From Chrysoperla carnea (Eukaryota > Arthropoda > Insecta > Neuroptera > Chrysopidae): a DNA stretch of 64,000 bases. The notes beneath the pieces were generated by a model. That model made no database searches and was not told where the DNA came from. It saw only the letters and a program-made list of their open reading frames with translations. The position numbers and the translations under genes are program-made. This document shows positions 13,575 to 26,548 of this stretch, piece after piece; within the stretch, counting starts at the first letter, position 1, and each line of letters begins with the position of its first letter. The stretch is from contig NC_058337.1 in assembly GCF_905475395.1 (NCBI RefSeq), forward strand, positions 90,514,368 to 90,578,367. The letters are read 5' to 3'.

Positions 13575-13869
13575 GCGTGCCAACATCTGAGGTAATTGCT
13601 TAGGTCAGCTAGGGACATTTATAAAAAAAATTCATTTATCAAAAGAATATAGGGGCATTTATCAAAAAAATATATATTAAATATAGGGGCATAAAAAAAA
13701 CATACATTGAATGTCAAATGTTCATATCTTTAAATTTTTTACATAAAAGATCGTGATTTCACAGAACTTTTTCGCTTTATGACTTAAAAAAATACTTATC
13801 ACTTTACATTTTTTCTTAAAGAATATACAAGGAATTTGACCTAAGCAATTACCACAATTGTTGGCACGC
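13575..13869. mobile_element. Inverted-repeat element (MITE-like)
   Basis: Arms of about 33 bp at 13575-13606 and 13837-13869 are inverted copies: both read GCGTGCCAAC, then a few variable bases, then GGTAATTGCTTAGGTCA. Weaker symmetry continues outward (TAGACT and GCATTG motifs on both sides). The centre holds two or three short copies of a TAGGGGCAT/TAGGGACATTTAT motif separated by A-runs. There is no coding capacity. Target duplication and superfamily cannot be settled by eye. Confidence 0.6.
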
Positions 13870-16026
13870 TTAAAATCGTTGGACACTCAGTCTATGTAAT
13901 GCAATGCCAATACTAAACGGTATCGGATCCCGACACATTGGTACTACACATTTGTCAAGTAGTTGAAGTAGTTAACCGTTTGATGTGGAAATCGTTGAAT
14001 GTAACACCGTGCCCTTCTTTATATTACTTCCATGCTTTAAACATGTTAAAATATTATTAATATTCTCTTGTTAATATAGACATTTTTGTTCTGTGTGCTT
14101 TAATTGCTACCATTTTAATCTTTTGTTTATTGAATAAAAAAATAAAAAACTCGTGAACAGAAGAGCTCTATCACTAATGCCACATTTCCCCCTCATTATA
14201 TACTTGGTATTATTAAATATTTTTTATTTAAATAAACCGCGAAAAACATGATATTTCGATATAAGAGGGGTGCAGAGCTGAGAAGTTAAGATCCTCCAAA
14301 TGCTTACCCTTCGCATGTATTAAACTCGCATACAAATTTTCAATCTACGAACTCAACTTGGAGGGCTATAAGTCGTGCAAAAGCTTTAAAATTGCGAAAA
14401 ACCATGATATTTAGATATTATAAGGATAAGTTAATTTGTTAACGAAATTCGAATTAGTTCACACTTTGGCTCACTCTAGTTAGTGGAAATCTGGCCATAG
14501 AGTAGTTGTGCCTCTATTAGTAGTATAACTCTATTATTAGTTTAACTTTTGGAGATGTGAAGGAAAACTTGTATTGATTACATTCTCCACAAAAAAAAAC
14601 TTCAATTTTCTTATTGTACAACTATGCTGTACTTCTCCATTCCTGTATACTTTGGTATCCTGATGAACAAAAAATTGTTCTTATCTATCCCTTAAACTGA
14701 CAGTGTTTATGTAAGTGTATACAAAAAATTTATACTATGATTGACCAAGTATATTGTATACATTCTGTACCTAAATTTTTTCTACCGAATGTTTATTACT
14801 AAATTCTACAAGGAATCTCTATCTCACCACAATTACATTGGTTTGTGTACTTTGTATTATTACTAACTTGATTCGTGTGATTATAATTAAAAAATATGAC
14901 TAGTTGGTTAGTTTGTTTTGGAGCATAGTTTAGAAATTATTTATTTAATAAAATGCCATCACAACACACTTGATTTAAAATAGGTAGTACACACTACACA
15001 CGTAGTTGAAACGCCACTTAACTAGCTATCTTCTATATGAATTACTACATTTTTATTAATAAAGTAATTAATTACAATTTAAAAATTAGTTTTATGTTTA
15101 AAATTATTTAATTAAGTTCTGACCTTGTGTTAAGTAGTAATTTATAAAATAGTATTGTTTTACAAAAAAAAGTTATACAGTTTGTAAAAATTCAGTTAAA
15201 AACGTAGTAAATATTGTTTTTCGAGTGATTGGTGTGATTTCTTCGATTTGTAAAATGGTGTGTAAACATACATTTTTTATGACTTGATGTTTTTGCTTGT
15301 AATATTTGCATAATTGTACAAATTGATATTCAGTATAATATTAATAGACATTAATTTTGGAAAGCATTATTAATTCTTTACGTCACTTTTAACGGTAAAC
15401 AATTTTTTTAATGTGCATAAAATTTTGGATTATAGTTTTGATATCACTTACAACATATAAATTAAGTTAACTTCGAATATTTGACAGATCAGAATTGTTA
15501 ATCGTGCGATTTGAATTCATTTTAAGCCCGTGAATATCACCTAGGTAATTATACTAATATAGTTAATTTAAGAAAGCGTGGCAATGTTATTATCGATTCT
15601 AGCGCCATGTGTATAAGTGCAAATAACTAAAAAATAAAGTGAACAACGACGTCGCGCAACCTCTATATACATATGCGTCCAGGAGAAGGGTGGTAATAGC
15701 GAATTAGCCATATAGCAAGAGTATCAAATGCTACTGACCCCGCGCAATTTGGGGCCCCGTGGACTTAGCGGGGGGAAATGTTTTAAAAAGGGCGCTGTTA
15801 TAATAAAACAAGAGTTAAGGAAGATTAAATAATATTGGTAAAATACTCCTTGACTAATGATGTCAAAATAAAAGCAAAACGATTCTGACGCGCGTTGTAA
15901 CGGGCGTCCATAAACGACAAAAGGACGACACTCTTTATTGCCTTTTAATTCGATTTATTTATCATGTCTTTTGTTAGAATAACTTTATAAGGCTCGAAAT
16001 TTCGAATCAAAATTAAGATTCGTTTT

Positions 16027-16605
16027 ATGCCATGAATATATGAAATATATCAAGGTATACTAAGTTTATTCACAAGTTTGTAACGCTTAAAAATATTAAT
16101 GCTACGAACAAAATTTTGGTATAGGTGTTCATAAAATCACCTGATTAGTTCATTTTGGATTGCCTGTCTTTCCGTCTATGAACACGATAACTTAAAATAA
16201 GGAAAAGGGATATTTTACAAGCTGAAATTTTTATAGAGAACTCATAAGTTAAGAGCAACATAGTTTAATTGGTTCTTGCAAACCGTTAGAGGTAAAACAA
16301 AAGTTTAAATGAAAAAAATGTTCCTTATAAAACAAATAAACAACTTTTGTTTGAAACATTTTTTCGTAATCATCATTGTTTACCCGTGAGAGTGCAATTT
16401 AATTTAGAACAAGTATAGTCTGTAAACATGTATTGTATTATATTGTTTGGTGTATATGTATGTGTTTGTTTATTACGATGTACGCTGAGGAAATGCGAAG
16501 AAAGATACTCTTAAATATTATATTTAACAAGTGAAAACAAGAAATTGATTGAGCTAAATGTTGAAATACCATATTGTATAAACAGTCTTGATAACACAAT
16601 CATTT
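16027..16605 (+). mobile_element. Hairpin-headed repeat, copy C, with inverted tail
   Basis: The head and body match the family up to about 16480, including GTAACGCTTAAAAATATTAA, the CCGTCT core and ACAACTTTTGTTTGAAACATT. From about 16528 the family's tail appears in reverse orientation (AACAAGTGAAAACAAG, then TGTTGAAATACCAT). This copy is therefore either two half-elements facing each other or has suffered an internal inversion. Confidence 0.6.
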
Positions 16606-18414
16606 GCTTTTTTATGTCATGTAAATAAAGAAAGATAGCATTTTGGTGGAAACTTTAAAAATTTTTTTTTATCCGTGAAAAGCTGTTCCTTGACAGGTGC
16701 GCCCTTATGACAAAAAATCGAAAATGCATTTTTCCTCGACAGGTGCAGCGCCCTTATGTGCTCCTCTAAGCTAATGTTTTCTTAACATGACCATTATTTA
16801 ATAAATCCACGAAAATAAGCAAACTTGGTGTGTTACATAAAAAAATTATTATCATATTTAATGATTGCATACACATAAATTTGATGTCCATAAAACGTTA
16901 TTATTTATATACTTTTATGATTCAATAAAAAGTTATTAATTGAAATCACACAATAAAGTCATATTTTATAACTCACTACTTATTCTTCAACATTGCCTGT
17001 CTGTTTCAACATTTCAAATGAAAAATATTTATCTACAATTATTCATTCGTACAATCAAATATTTTACATAGATGAAATGTAAGTTGTCTATGCAAATTAA
17101 TACAAAAGTAATAACGAACGATGATAAAAATAATTTCAGTAAAAATTTTATAATTATTACTTAATATCATAATATTTCTCAAGTATTCTCATGAAATATG
17201 TAAGTAAAGGAATGTTTTAAAATTTTTAATTAGTTTATATTTTATAATAAATAAATTTTCGAAATTTGTTGAATCGATAAGATTATTTATAAATAACACA
17301 GTAGGCAATTAATATAATAATATATTAAGTAGTTTCCATTCTATGCCGATCGATCATTTATAATCTAAATAATTAAATAATTTGTTTAATTTAACGTCAA
17401 TAAAGTGTAACAATAATTAATCATTAACATATCTAATATATGCGAGTTATTGTTAAGCAAAACTAAAAAAATTAAACATTCATTACCGTACGAGTCAAAG
17501 AAAATCGTTAAATGATTTTCAAATGTCAAATGTTAATTAATTTAATTTAAAATAAATAAGTTAATATTCCATTTCATTTTTTTCAAAGATGATTTAATTA
17601 TAAATAAAAGCCAAACCATAAATTTAATTTCAAAAAAAAAAGTTAATATTTCATCTATTTATATAAATAAAGATCCGTCCTTAATAAAATAGACTAAGAA
17701 ACATAACAAAAACAGCACCTCATTGAACACCTCAAAATTATGTAAAAACCAGACTAGTAAAAATTTGTGAATTATTATTTCTTATAAATTTTTGAATTTA
17801 GCTAAAAAAATGATTTTTTGTTATAAATTAATTTTTTTTAAGAAAATGCACTTCATACCACCTTCTTTGGTTTTAAAAAACATAAAGTTTAAGATATCTT
17901 CTATCTGTTACAACTTGTCTGGTATATTTTTGTTAGTAAATGTACCAGATTTTGAATATGCAGAAAATGAAGTATATACTTTTTCAAGGGCCATGTCAAA
18001 ACACCATCTTTATTTTTTTTTGCTGAAAGTTTTAACATCTACTTTATGCATAAAAATTGCTCTTGGTTCATGTTTTACGCTTTTATTTCGAGTATCGTGG
18101 TATTTATTTCAATAACTAAGCTTCGAAGCATCTTTAAGTAAATAGACATATGCACACGTTGTACTATGTTACAGACACAGACGTTATACATAAGTAGTTG
18201 ATCTTTATTCTTTGGCGTACATCAAACTTATTTCCAGACAAAACAAACATGATATCGAAAATTATTGTTTTATGTGATTGTTTCAAATGATTATTTTAAA
18301 AATCGATGACTTTTTATCCTTGACCTCAATTTAAAAACATAAACAAACCACTTTTGTAATTGTGTTATAATTAAACTAACAATTATTCGTTTTATAAGTA
18401 TTAGTTCCTATTAT

Positions 18415-18967
18415 TATACCATGTATATATGAAATATACATAGTATATTAAGTATAGTCCCAAGTTTGTAACGCTTAAAAATAATGATGCTAGGAAAAAA
18501 ATTTTGTCATAGGTGTTCATAAAATCATCTAATTAGTCCATTTCCGGTTAACCGTCCGTCTGTGGACACGATAACTCAAAAACGAAAAAAGATATCGAGC
18601 TGAAATTTTTACAGCGTACTCAGGACGTAAATAGTGAGGTCAAGTTCGTAAATGAGCATCATAGGTCAATTGGGTCTTGGGTCCGTAGAACCCATCTTGT
18701 AAACCGTTAGAGATAGAACAAAAGTTTAAATGTAAAAAATGTTTCTTATCAAAAATTAAACAACTTTTGTTTGAAACATTTTTTCGTAAACATCACTGTC
18801 TACCCGTGAGGGCGCCAATTAGGCGGAAATTTTATAATATGTACTATACTTGGTTATCAGTTATGTATGTGTCACATGTTTGTATGTGTAATGTGATAAC
18901 GAAATCAACACTGACTATGCATGGTATTTCAACAATTAACTCAGTCAATCGTTTGTTTTCACTTGTT
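18415..18967 (+). mobile_element. Hairpin-headed repeat, copy D (reference copy)
   Basis: This is the cleanest copy of a family of about 550 bp. It opens with a hairpin: 18415-18428 and 18434-18447 are inverted 14-mers with one mismatch. Then follow CCCAAGTTTGTAACGCTTAA, TAGGTGTTCATAAAATCA, a GTCC/CCGTCTGT microsatellite core, GACACGATAACTCAAAAACG and a tail ending TTGTTTTCACTTGTT. No terminal inverted repeats and no long frame are seen. The order hairpin, GTAACGC block, GTCY microsatellite resembles the mini-me/DINE-type (Helitron-related) elements of flies; that assignment is from memory and is inference. Confidence 0.7.
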
Positions 18968-20146
18968 ATACTTTAATATTATAATTATTGAAATCGATAA
19001 ATTTTTTATTATGTATTTTATTTTAAATTCAAACTGCAGTGTATGCATATAATTACTGCATTGAATTATAATAAACGATAAAGAATCCATTGGGAACCTC
19101 ACACAACCTCTATGCACTACACGAATCAAAAATTTTTGGGACTAATACATTTATAATAAAATGTTCATAAACATGTAGATTACAAAAAGCTTAATCATAC
19201 CCTTTTATTTCCTAGACCAAAACTTTTTTTTAATTTTTGGCAACCCAAAAATCAGCTTTTCTCAACTTTCATCTCTTCAAGAGTTTTATTTGACGCTTAA
19301 TATCGAAATACAGGTATAAAATAGACTAGAAGCGTAAAATAATCTACATTTAAAATATAATCCAAATGCTTTTTTTGAAAAAGTCTTGAAAATTAGTTCT
19401 ACTTAGTTTGGACTGAAAACTCTTATACTCTACTTTTCTATTCAACAGCCCATTCATACATACAGAAGAGAAATGCTAAAAATAGTATTTTGAAATTGTT
19501 GAAGTGTAAAAGTACGATGTAAATTCATTATCGTATTTTTGGATAGAAAAAATATTACATCAAAAACTAGCTGTATTTAAATACTCAAAGCTCCTAATGT
19601 TGTAAGATCCTATGCCAGGGAAAACAAACCAAAAACAAGAGTTTGATTTTTTTTTTTTGATTTCCGTCCCCTTTTTCACGTTAATTTTTCAGTTTGAACT
19701 TTTGATCGCTTGCGGTCTGAATAACAACGTTTCATTATTCCTCACTCCAAAATTTAATTTATTTATTAACCATATTTAAACTATGTAAATATTTCCTTTT
19801 AATTTATGATTGTAGTGCGACCAGTTAAAAAAATTCTAAGCACGAAGCATGATAACAAAATATAATTAATTATAAATTTGAAACATAATACGCATAAATT
19901 TAAAAAAATTATAACAATTATTATCATTATTTTAAAACTAATCTTCAACTAAACATCGGATTCTATGTTTTAATTCTTTGTTACAGATGATCAATTTTCA
20001 AAATAATTGGGATTGGAAATTATTATAGAACAAAAAATTAAATGTACCTATTTAATTCGAAAAATAAAGAAATAAACCAGCGTTAATGTTTGATTGCAAA
20101 TGAATGATTAATACATGATTATTACAAGACGGAAAAATTTTTAAAA

Positions 20147-23100
20147 ATGGATTTATCAAAAATAAAACAGTCACGAATTTTACATCTATGTGTAGGAATT
20201 ACATTGATTGCAAGTGGAGTTATTGTAAATTTAATACAAGTCATTTTATATTTAACACTATTTCGATTTAATAAATATTTATATCGGAAAATTAACTATT
20301 ATTTATGTTATACAATTTATTCACGTAAGTATTTATCAATATATTTTCCATATTAATTTATATTCTTTTTTAAGTTAATATGATTTTTCGGTGAATGTCG
20401 AAAAATCGGTTCGTAAGCTTTCGCGCGATGGTTAAGGCGGTACAGTGAGGCCTTGAGCCTCACTCTTGGAAATCAAAAATATGTATTTTTGAAAAATGCG
20501 AAATAATTATTTTTAACAATAGATAATACCGATTTTTCCTTTCTCATTAGAAATAAATTTTTCTCTGTTGATATTAAATTATTTTATCTACGTCCGTAAT
20601 ATAAGAATTTCTTATGCTTCACATTTTAGAGAGGTAGATAAAGTTTTTTACAATATACGTGCGATAACGCGTTATTAACGCACTTCTGCGAATGCCAAAC
20701 TCTTTCTACGCACTCGTACAAATTTCGCACGTATGCGTTAATAATGCTCTTCTCCCACTTGTATCGTAAATAACTGTCAACTCAAATAGATAATTAAACA
20801 AACGGTTTAATATCGTTGTGGTAGGTTTTCCTTTCTCGTGGAAAAGGCATTTTACAACAACACTTAATAAGTCATTTACGCATTCGTAATCATTTCGATG
20901 TAACTTTAGGAACACTAGGTTGGCTTCGAGCCTAAGTCCGAGATTATTCTTCAAAATAAGAAAAATTAAATTTATTCGATATATAGTTGCTTTGTTTGTC
21001 AAATGTAAGCAGATTAATTACTAAGCAATTCAATTTAATATCTAACAAATGTATTATTACTAGACTAACTCCATAATGCGCGTTTCAATTCATATTTAAA
21101 CTGTAAAATTCGCCAAATTCAAATACACAAACTTTAAATCTCAAGTAAACATATCTACCATTAAAAAAATCATTCCAATGAAATTTTGGCGGTTAGTGAA
21201 GGATATTTCTTCAATGTTGGAAAAGTTTCTCAATAATTTAATTTTTTTACAGAAATAGTATTTTGTGGTGAATGGTGGGCAAATATTGATTTATATGTGT
21301 ATGTAAAAAAAGGAGAATATGATAAATATTTTGGGAAGGAGCATGCATACTGTATTATGAATCATTCATATGAAATCGATTGGGTTGTTGGTTGGGCATT
21401 ATGTGAACGACTTCGATTATTAGGTGTAAGTAAACTGACTATTTTTGCATTGCCGTATTCTCTTTTAGAAAATTCAGATGTATGTATATCGCTTAAAACT
21501 CTAAGATTCTCTTATGTTCCAAATGTGAAGGAATGAATGGTGTTCCAAACTTTCTCTCTTTACAAATTGATTTAATAAATGATGTAATTTTTTTTGTTTC
21601 AGAATTGTAAAGCATATGCAAAAAAATCAATACAATACGTGCCAGTGATTGGTTGGGCATGGAAATGTGCGGAATTTGTTTTCTTAGAAAGATCATTTGA
21701 CAAAGATAAAGATATAATTAGTAAACAAATAACAGAACTTGCTGATCATCCAGATCCAATTTGGGTATGTTAAAAATTTTTGATTAATTGTATATGCCCA
21801 GTTTTCCTAAATCTCTATTAAAGCTAGGCTGCAAAGTATAAAAAAAAAACATTACAAAATTAAATAATAATAACATGTTAATTTCTTCATTGCACTAAAC
21901 GACCATCCAATAAAAAAAAAACTACTGTAAAATCGCGTTTATTATTGTTTAAACTTTTAATGTTTTGAATCCTACCGCATTCCCTGAGTAAGCTAATGAT
22001 TTGCCGTGTCTAAAAACAAAGAAAAGTATGATGACCCAAAACTTCTTCTAGCTAAAAGAACTTGCCAATCGGTAATTATCGTTTCTTCTTAAGCAACTAA
22101 AACTGTCTAATATGCGTAACTAATCGATCAAATTGCTTTATATTTTGTAGGTTTTTAATGTAATTCAATTATGTTTTTGTTTCAGTTGTTAATATATCCA
22201 GAAGGTACACGATTTACTGAAGAAAAACATCAAGTTTCCTTAAAATTTGCAAAAGAGAAAGGTTTACCACAATTAAAGTATCATTTAAATCCACGCACAA
22301 AAGGATTTTATGCAAGTTTACCAAGCATGCGCGGTAAAATACCAAGTGTTTTAGACAATGAATTAGTATTTGATCCAAACGATGAATATCAACCAACAAT
22401 TAGGAATTTAATTAATGGCAAAAAATTTACGGTTCACTTATACTTGCATCGTATACCAATGGAACAAGTTCCAGAAGATGAGGAAAGTTGTAATAAATTT
22501 ATGCATGATATGTTCGAAAAAAAGGTAAATAAGGTTTTTGTAAATAATCGGTTATTATTGCAGAAAAAACATTTTTACATTCAAAAAGATTATCTGGGAA
22601 GTTGAAAACTTTAGTAATCTTATTACTTTAAACTAGATGCTCTCGTTTCAATAAATCTCTTGATCAACTCTAACAATTTGATATAAATTTCGCATTCAGA
22701 TAGTATTTAACGTAACTTCAATTAGCATCCTTAAAAAAAGAACGGAAAAAATTTATTATATTTTTGTAAAGCAATATCGAACAAGATAATAATTGGATGT
22801 CGTACGTCGTAACATCCATCTTTATGATGAAAAATAAAGATGGCATTCATAATTTTACACAAAATAATATCATAGATTTTTTGGTAAGAGTTCTAAGTTA
22901 CCCAATAAACGTTTTGACTGAAATTACTAAATAAGTAATGCCATCAAGAAATAAACGAGTGAAGCTTAGTCGCCCAGATATTATTGTAAATAACCGATTA
23001 AAATAATTTCGATTTTAAGAAAGAAAGTTTTGTTCTAGGATAAGCTGCGAAAAAGTTTTCTAGAAACTGGTGATTTTTTTGCAACTTCCGGTGTTGAACG

Positions 23101-23531
23101 AGTTGATGTCCTCAAACCACCGCGTAGAATCTATCCACTTATTAATTTTATATGTTGGAGTGTTATTGTACTAGTGCCAATATTAAATTATTTACGAATA
23201 TTATTATTTAGTGGCGAAATATTGTGGTTTTCAATTGGTATTGGTATAATTGCATTATGTAAGTATTATCAAATTTACGTTAACAACATTTAGATTCGAT
23301 CTCATAATTGTGTATGTTCATCCTACCTTTTCTAATAAAATGAATGGGCCAGAATTTTTACGACCAAAAACATACCGATCCATGATCTATAAAATTTATT
23401 CGTGAATTAAGACATTTATAAACCTTTTTTTTTATTTTTCAGTTGTAGTGTCACTAAATATGATGGTTGGAATGAGTGACGTTAGTAAAAGTTCATCTTA
23501 TGGTAAAACATCCGAGAAAAAAGTACAATAA
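20147..23531 (+). CDS. AGPAT3/4/5-type acyltransferase, copy 1
   Basis: Lysophospholipid acyltransferase of the PlsC/AGPAT superfamily. Relatives in the AGPAT3-5 clade acylate lysophosphatidic acid or other lysophospholipids in the ER membrane using acyl-CoA. Six exons: 20147-20324, 21253-21425, 21603-21764, 22186-22524, 23039-23258, 23443-23531; 386 residues (human AGPAT3 376). The catalytic HX4D motif is N96-H-S-Y-E-I-D102, and the substrate-binding EGTR is residues 177-180. A hydrophobic helix spans about residues 12-40, and two more lie near the C-terminus (roughly 300-345). LRLLGNCKAYAKKS and VPVIGWAW are strong family blocks. All exon joins have GT-AG borders and keep frame. A poly(A) signal AATAAA lies at 23612. 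Which of AGPAT3, 4 or 5 it corresponds to is not resolved. Confidence 0.92.
20647..20769. repeat. Inverted repeat in acyltransferase copy 1, intron 1
   Basis: Arms 20647-20682 and 20734-20769 are inverted copies of about 36 bp with several mismatches, sharing TTTAC at the outer end and TTATTAACGCA at the inner end. The GCG-rich stretch is unlike the intron around it. It looks like a small foldback element or its core; no target duplication was identified. Confidence 0.5.
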
Positions 23532-24989
23532 AGTATTATGGACGACAAAATATTTTGTTGAGTTATACTTTTTGTTCATATATTATGAATTGTTGCTTAA
23601 AAAACTAAACGAATAAACATAGAATTTTTATTTTTTACATTAAATATACATAATACAGCACAATTTTTTTTATATTTTATTTTTTTTAAATAATGAAGTG
23701 TAAAAAAACTTACGTAGTAAAAACAAACAAAAAATTATAGTGATCAATTATTAGAACTCGTAGTAGTAAATAAATGAATTGGCCTTTAAAAAAATTAATA
23801 TGTACATATAAAACTAATAAATTAATCTTTTTTATTTGTTCAAAAATAAAACACGAACAATGTACTGAATCACATAATTTGATAAAAGTATTTTTATTAA
23901 AATTATTAACCTGATAATGTGAATTAATTTTAACACATTGCATAGTTTTTGGTTTTGGAATGAAATAATTTTGTTTCGTTCAGTTTTTAAAAAGATTGAT
24001 TGATGTTTATGATAATTTTTAAACATTTCAATCAACGTTAATTTTGTTATTATAAAATGATTGAGCCATAAACTCTATTGGCATTCTTGTTTCGATTATA
24101 ATCATATTTTCACTAGATTTGTACACCGGTTGCAGTAATCAAGACTATAAATGTGGTAATAATTTGATCTCATTGCTGGTCTGACGTATCCATAGCAAGT
24201 TGCGTTTCGACAATCAACGGCAATTCGGATGAAACAAATGCATTTCCTTGTGCACATGTTAAAATTTTTTACCAAATTACAAATTCACATTATCAAACGC
24301 CTACACTTTAAAAATATAAAAAAAGAAAAAAACAACAAATTTTTACTATTTTCATAAAAAAGTTCGATTTAGTGCCAAAATTTTTTTATTAAATCGCAGA
24401 ACCGTTAAAATTTTTCGCCAATATTCACTCATGCAACACAAATATACCAGAGTATATCTTAATAGTTTTTGTATTGAAAAAAAGTATTTAATATATTTTT
24501 GTTTTTATTTAAGTGAATAAAATCTACAATGTATTTTGTTTTCTTTTGTATTTTTTATTATTTATTATTTTTCAAAATGTATGTAATAATTAATTATTTT
24601 GTTAATTTTTTTTCTGTCTCTCAGCAGGGTCAAAAAAAGAAAAAATTATATAAAATAGCCAGACAATAAAATGTTTTGCTAAAAATATGCGTAGCCTTAT
24701 CTGTTGTAATTCAATGTAAACAAATGTAATCCTATTGTTAGGTAAATTATGTTTTACATTAAAAAAATGTTGGTTTTCGTTGGGGTGAATTAAATAAATT
24801 TTGGGGAAAAATCTATGTGTACTAGACAGCTATATCGTGTACACATTCTTACTCCGAAATTGGTTAGTTGTAGTTGTAGATGCTGTCCAAGTGGGAAAAA
24901 CTATTTAGACAATAAAACCCACTGTGATACTGACTTTTCGCTTACTATTTCAGTTCTTCATTTACCTTGAAAGGTTATTTAAATTAATT

Positions 24990-25087
24990 TTTGTTGTGAT
25001 TGCGGGAATCGAATTCGCAAACCCAGGTATACCGCGTACGGCAAATAGTACACTTTAACCAACTGAATCATTTGGTTTAGCTAGCTC
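24990..25087 (-). mobile_element. tRNA-derived SINE head
   Basis: Read on the minus strand, this has a box A-like TGATTCAGTTGG (25070-25059) and, about 45 bases on, a box B-like AATTCGATTCC (25015-25005) followed by CGC. These are the spacing and sequences of a pol III tRNA promoter. It does not fold into an intact tRNA that I can draw, and the sequence continues into AT-rich DNA, so a tRNA-derived SINE or tRNA pseudogene fits best. Confidence 0.55.
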
Positions 25088-25857
25088 GAAAAAAATTCAT
25101 TCAGTTTTAAACGGTTAAATTTAAACAAAATATTACTGAAGTCATAAACTGTCGTTGTAATTACAATTGGTTGTATTTTAGAAAGTAATTCACTCCTGTA
25201 AAACCAATTTCTAAAATATGAGCTATTAAAATTAAAAGTATCGTTAAATTTAACTAAAAATGTCACACCTAGGATTTCATAATATTTTACAAACCAACGA
25301 CATACGACTGTGGAGTGATCTGTGTTTAGTAAGAATATATTATTTTAAAAAAAACGTACCACCATGGGCACAAATTTCAAAGCGCCAAGTTCTGCTTACT
25401 CTGTTTTAATGAAATCTCTACTGGACTAAAGCGGTAATAAGATTAATGAACTATTTATTTTAAATATTATTAATTCAAATTGAATTTGCAAGAATGCATC
25501 ATTATGAAGCGTATGAAAATTTGCACGTTTTTTTTAAATGGCCAGTCAGTATTATTTGAAACAAGTTTCACAATAAGCTGGATAAATGTCACACATCTTC
25601 GATTTTTCCATATCGTTCACATATAGCCTCCATAGCACAAATAGCGAGTGATTTTGTAGAGTTACGAACTCCATAAAATTTTCGCGTCGGGGAGAAATTA
25701 CGAGCCAACCGTTTTCCAAAACTAATATGTAACATCTTTTAATTACAAGCTCAAATTTTTTTCTATATTTTTAAAATGATGAAAATTTTGGATTTAATCT
25801 CAAAAACATAGATTCTTATATATTTTTTCGGTATAAAAATAGACATTTTTTTTTTTT

Positions 25858-25935
25858 TTTGATTTAGCGTGTTCACGGGGAGACAGGCGGACAGTCGAAA
25901 TGAACTAGTCAGGTTATTTTATGAATACCTATGTA
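25858..25935 (-). mobile_element. Fragment of the hairpin-headed repeat
   Basis: On the minus strand this reads CATAAAATAACCTGACTAG, then TTCATTTCGACTGTCCGCC, then GTGAACACGCTAAATC. It corresponds to the microsatellite core and flanking blocks of the hairpin-headed family. Head and tail are missing. Confidence 0.5.
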
Positions 25936-26136
25936 TTGTAAGTGTAAGCAAGTGTGCGTTGAAGTCGCATGGAGAGGGCTCCGCCATGAATAATCACATA
26001 ATCTTTGTAATTCTGAAATTTTAAAGCTAATAGTTTTGGATAAAGTAAGTAGATTTGATATGTCGCATGATATTTTTTGAAAACGTTTTAAATAAATTAT
26101 CCCCAAAATTAACCGGAATTAAAATCGGAATATAAT

Positions 26137-26325
26137 TTGTACACATGCTCATGTTAATTACGTATTTAAAGCGTAACACTGGCAACTCGCAACTCTGATG
26201 TAAACATACGCCTATGGTAAACAAAAGCTGAAAATTGTCCAAATATGAAACGATTTGAAAATAAAAAAATTTTATTACATTTGCGAAATAAAATTCTACT
26301 TCCAAAAAATGTAATATTGATTCCA
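26137..26325. repeat. 190-bp dispersed repeat, copy 1
   Basis: Shares with 27847-28045 the blocks TTTGTACACATGCTCATG, TTAAAGCGTAACACTGGCAA, AAACATACGCCTATGG, AAAATTGTCCAAATATGAAA and TTCTACTTCCAAAAAATGTA, in the same order and direction at about 90% identity by eye. I do not recognise the family. Confidence 0.75.
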
Positions 26326-26548
26326 ATTATACCACTATATCTCTATAAACTATGAGTGAAGACCTACACTCTGCATGTTTTCCAAACTCTTAGATTCAAT
26401 AGCTTCCGAGAAAATAGAAGGAATTAATGGTCAATTTTCCCAAATTTTTATCAAAATTTTCCAAACTATACATTTTATAAAAAAATTTTGTATTGTCCAC
26501 AACGAACTCTTTAATTTGATATATTACAAGATGTAATTGGAAAGTTTT

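Larger units (their letters stand above)
6289..20146. other. About 14 kb with no supported gene; repeats
   Basis: I see no exon with recognisable protein similarity here. The longest open frame, 107 codons at 17792-18115, is K/F/L-rich and resembles no family I know. Identifiable contents are a 21-bp tandem repeat (8308-8369), hairpin-headed repeats (about 8861-9110, 16027-16605, 18415-18967), a tandem-duplicated host segment carrying a hAT-type insert (9751-11280), a hAT-like left end at about 12293 and an inverted-repeat element (13575-13869). Untranslated first exons of the downstream acyltransferase could lie here (a possible acceptor is at 19987), but nothing proves it. Confidence 0.55.

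Noticed and set aside
15787-16757. Short inverted words AAGGGCGCTG ... CAGCGCCCTT that could be TIRs
   Set aside because: Only about 10 bp, no target duplication, and a second similar GCGCCCTTATG nearby makes the pairing arbitrary.
17792-18115. 107-codon open frame
   Set aside because: Low-complexity K/F/L/I composition of AT-rich DNA, no family match and no flanking exons.
20425-20475. tRNA-like words (GATGGTTAAGGCGG) in acyltransferase intron 1
   Set aside because: A possible box A but no box B (GGTTCGA) within range, so no tRNA or SINE call.
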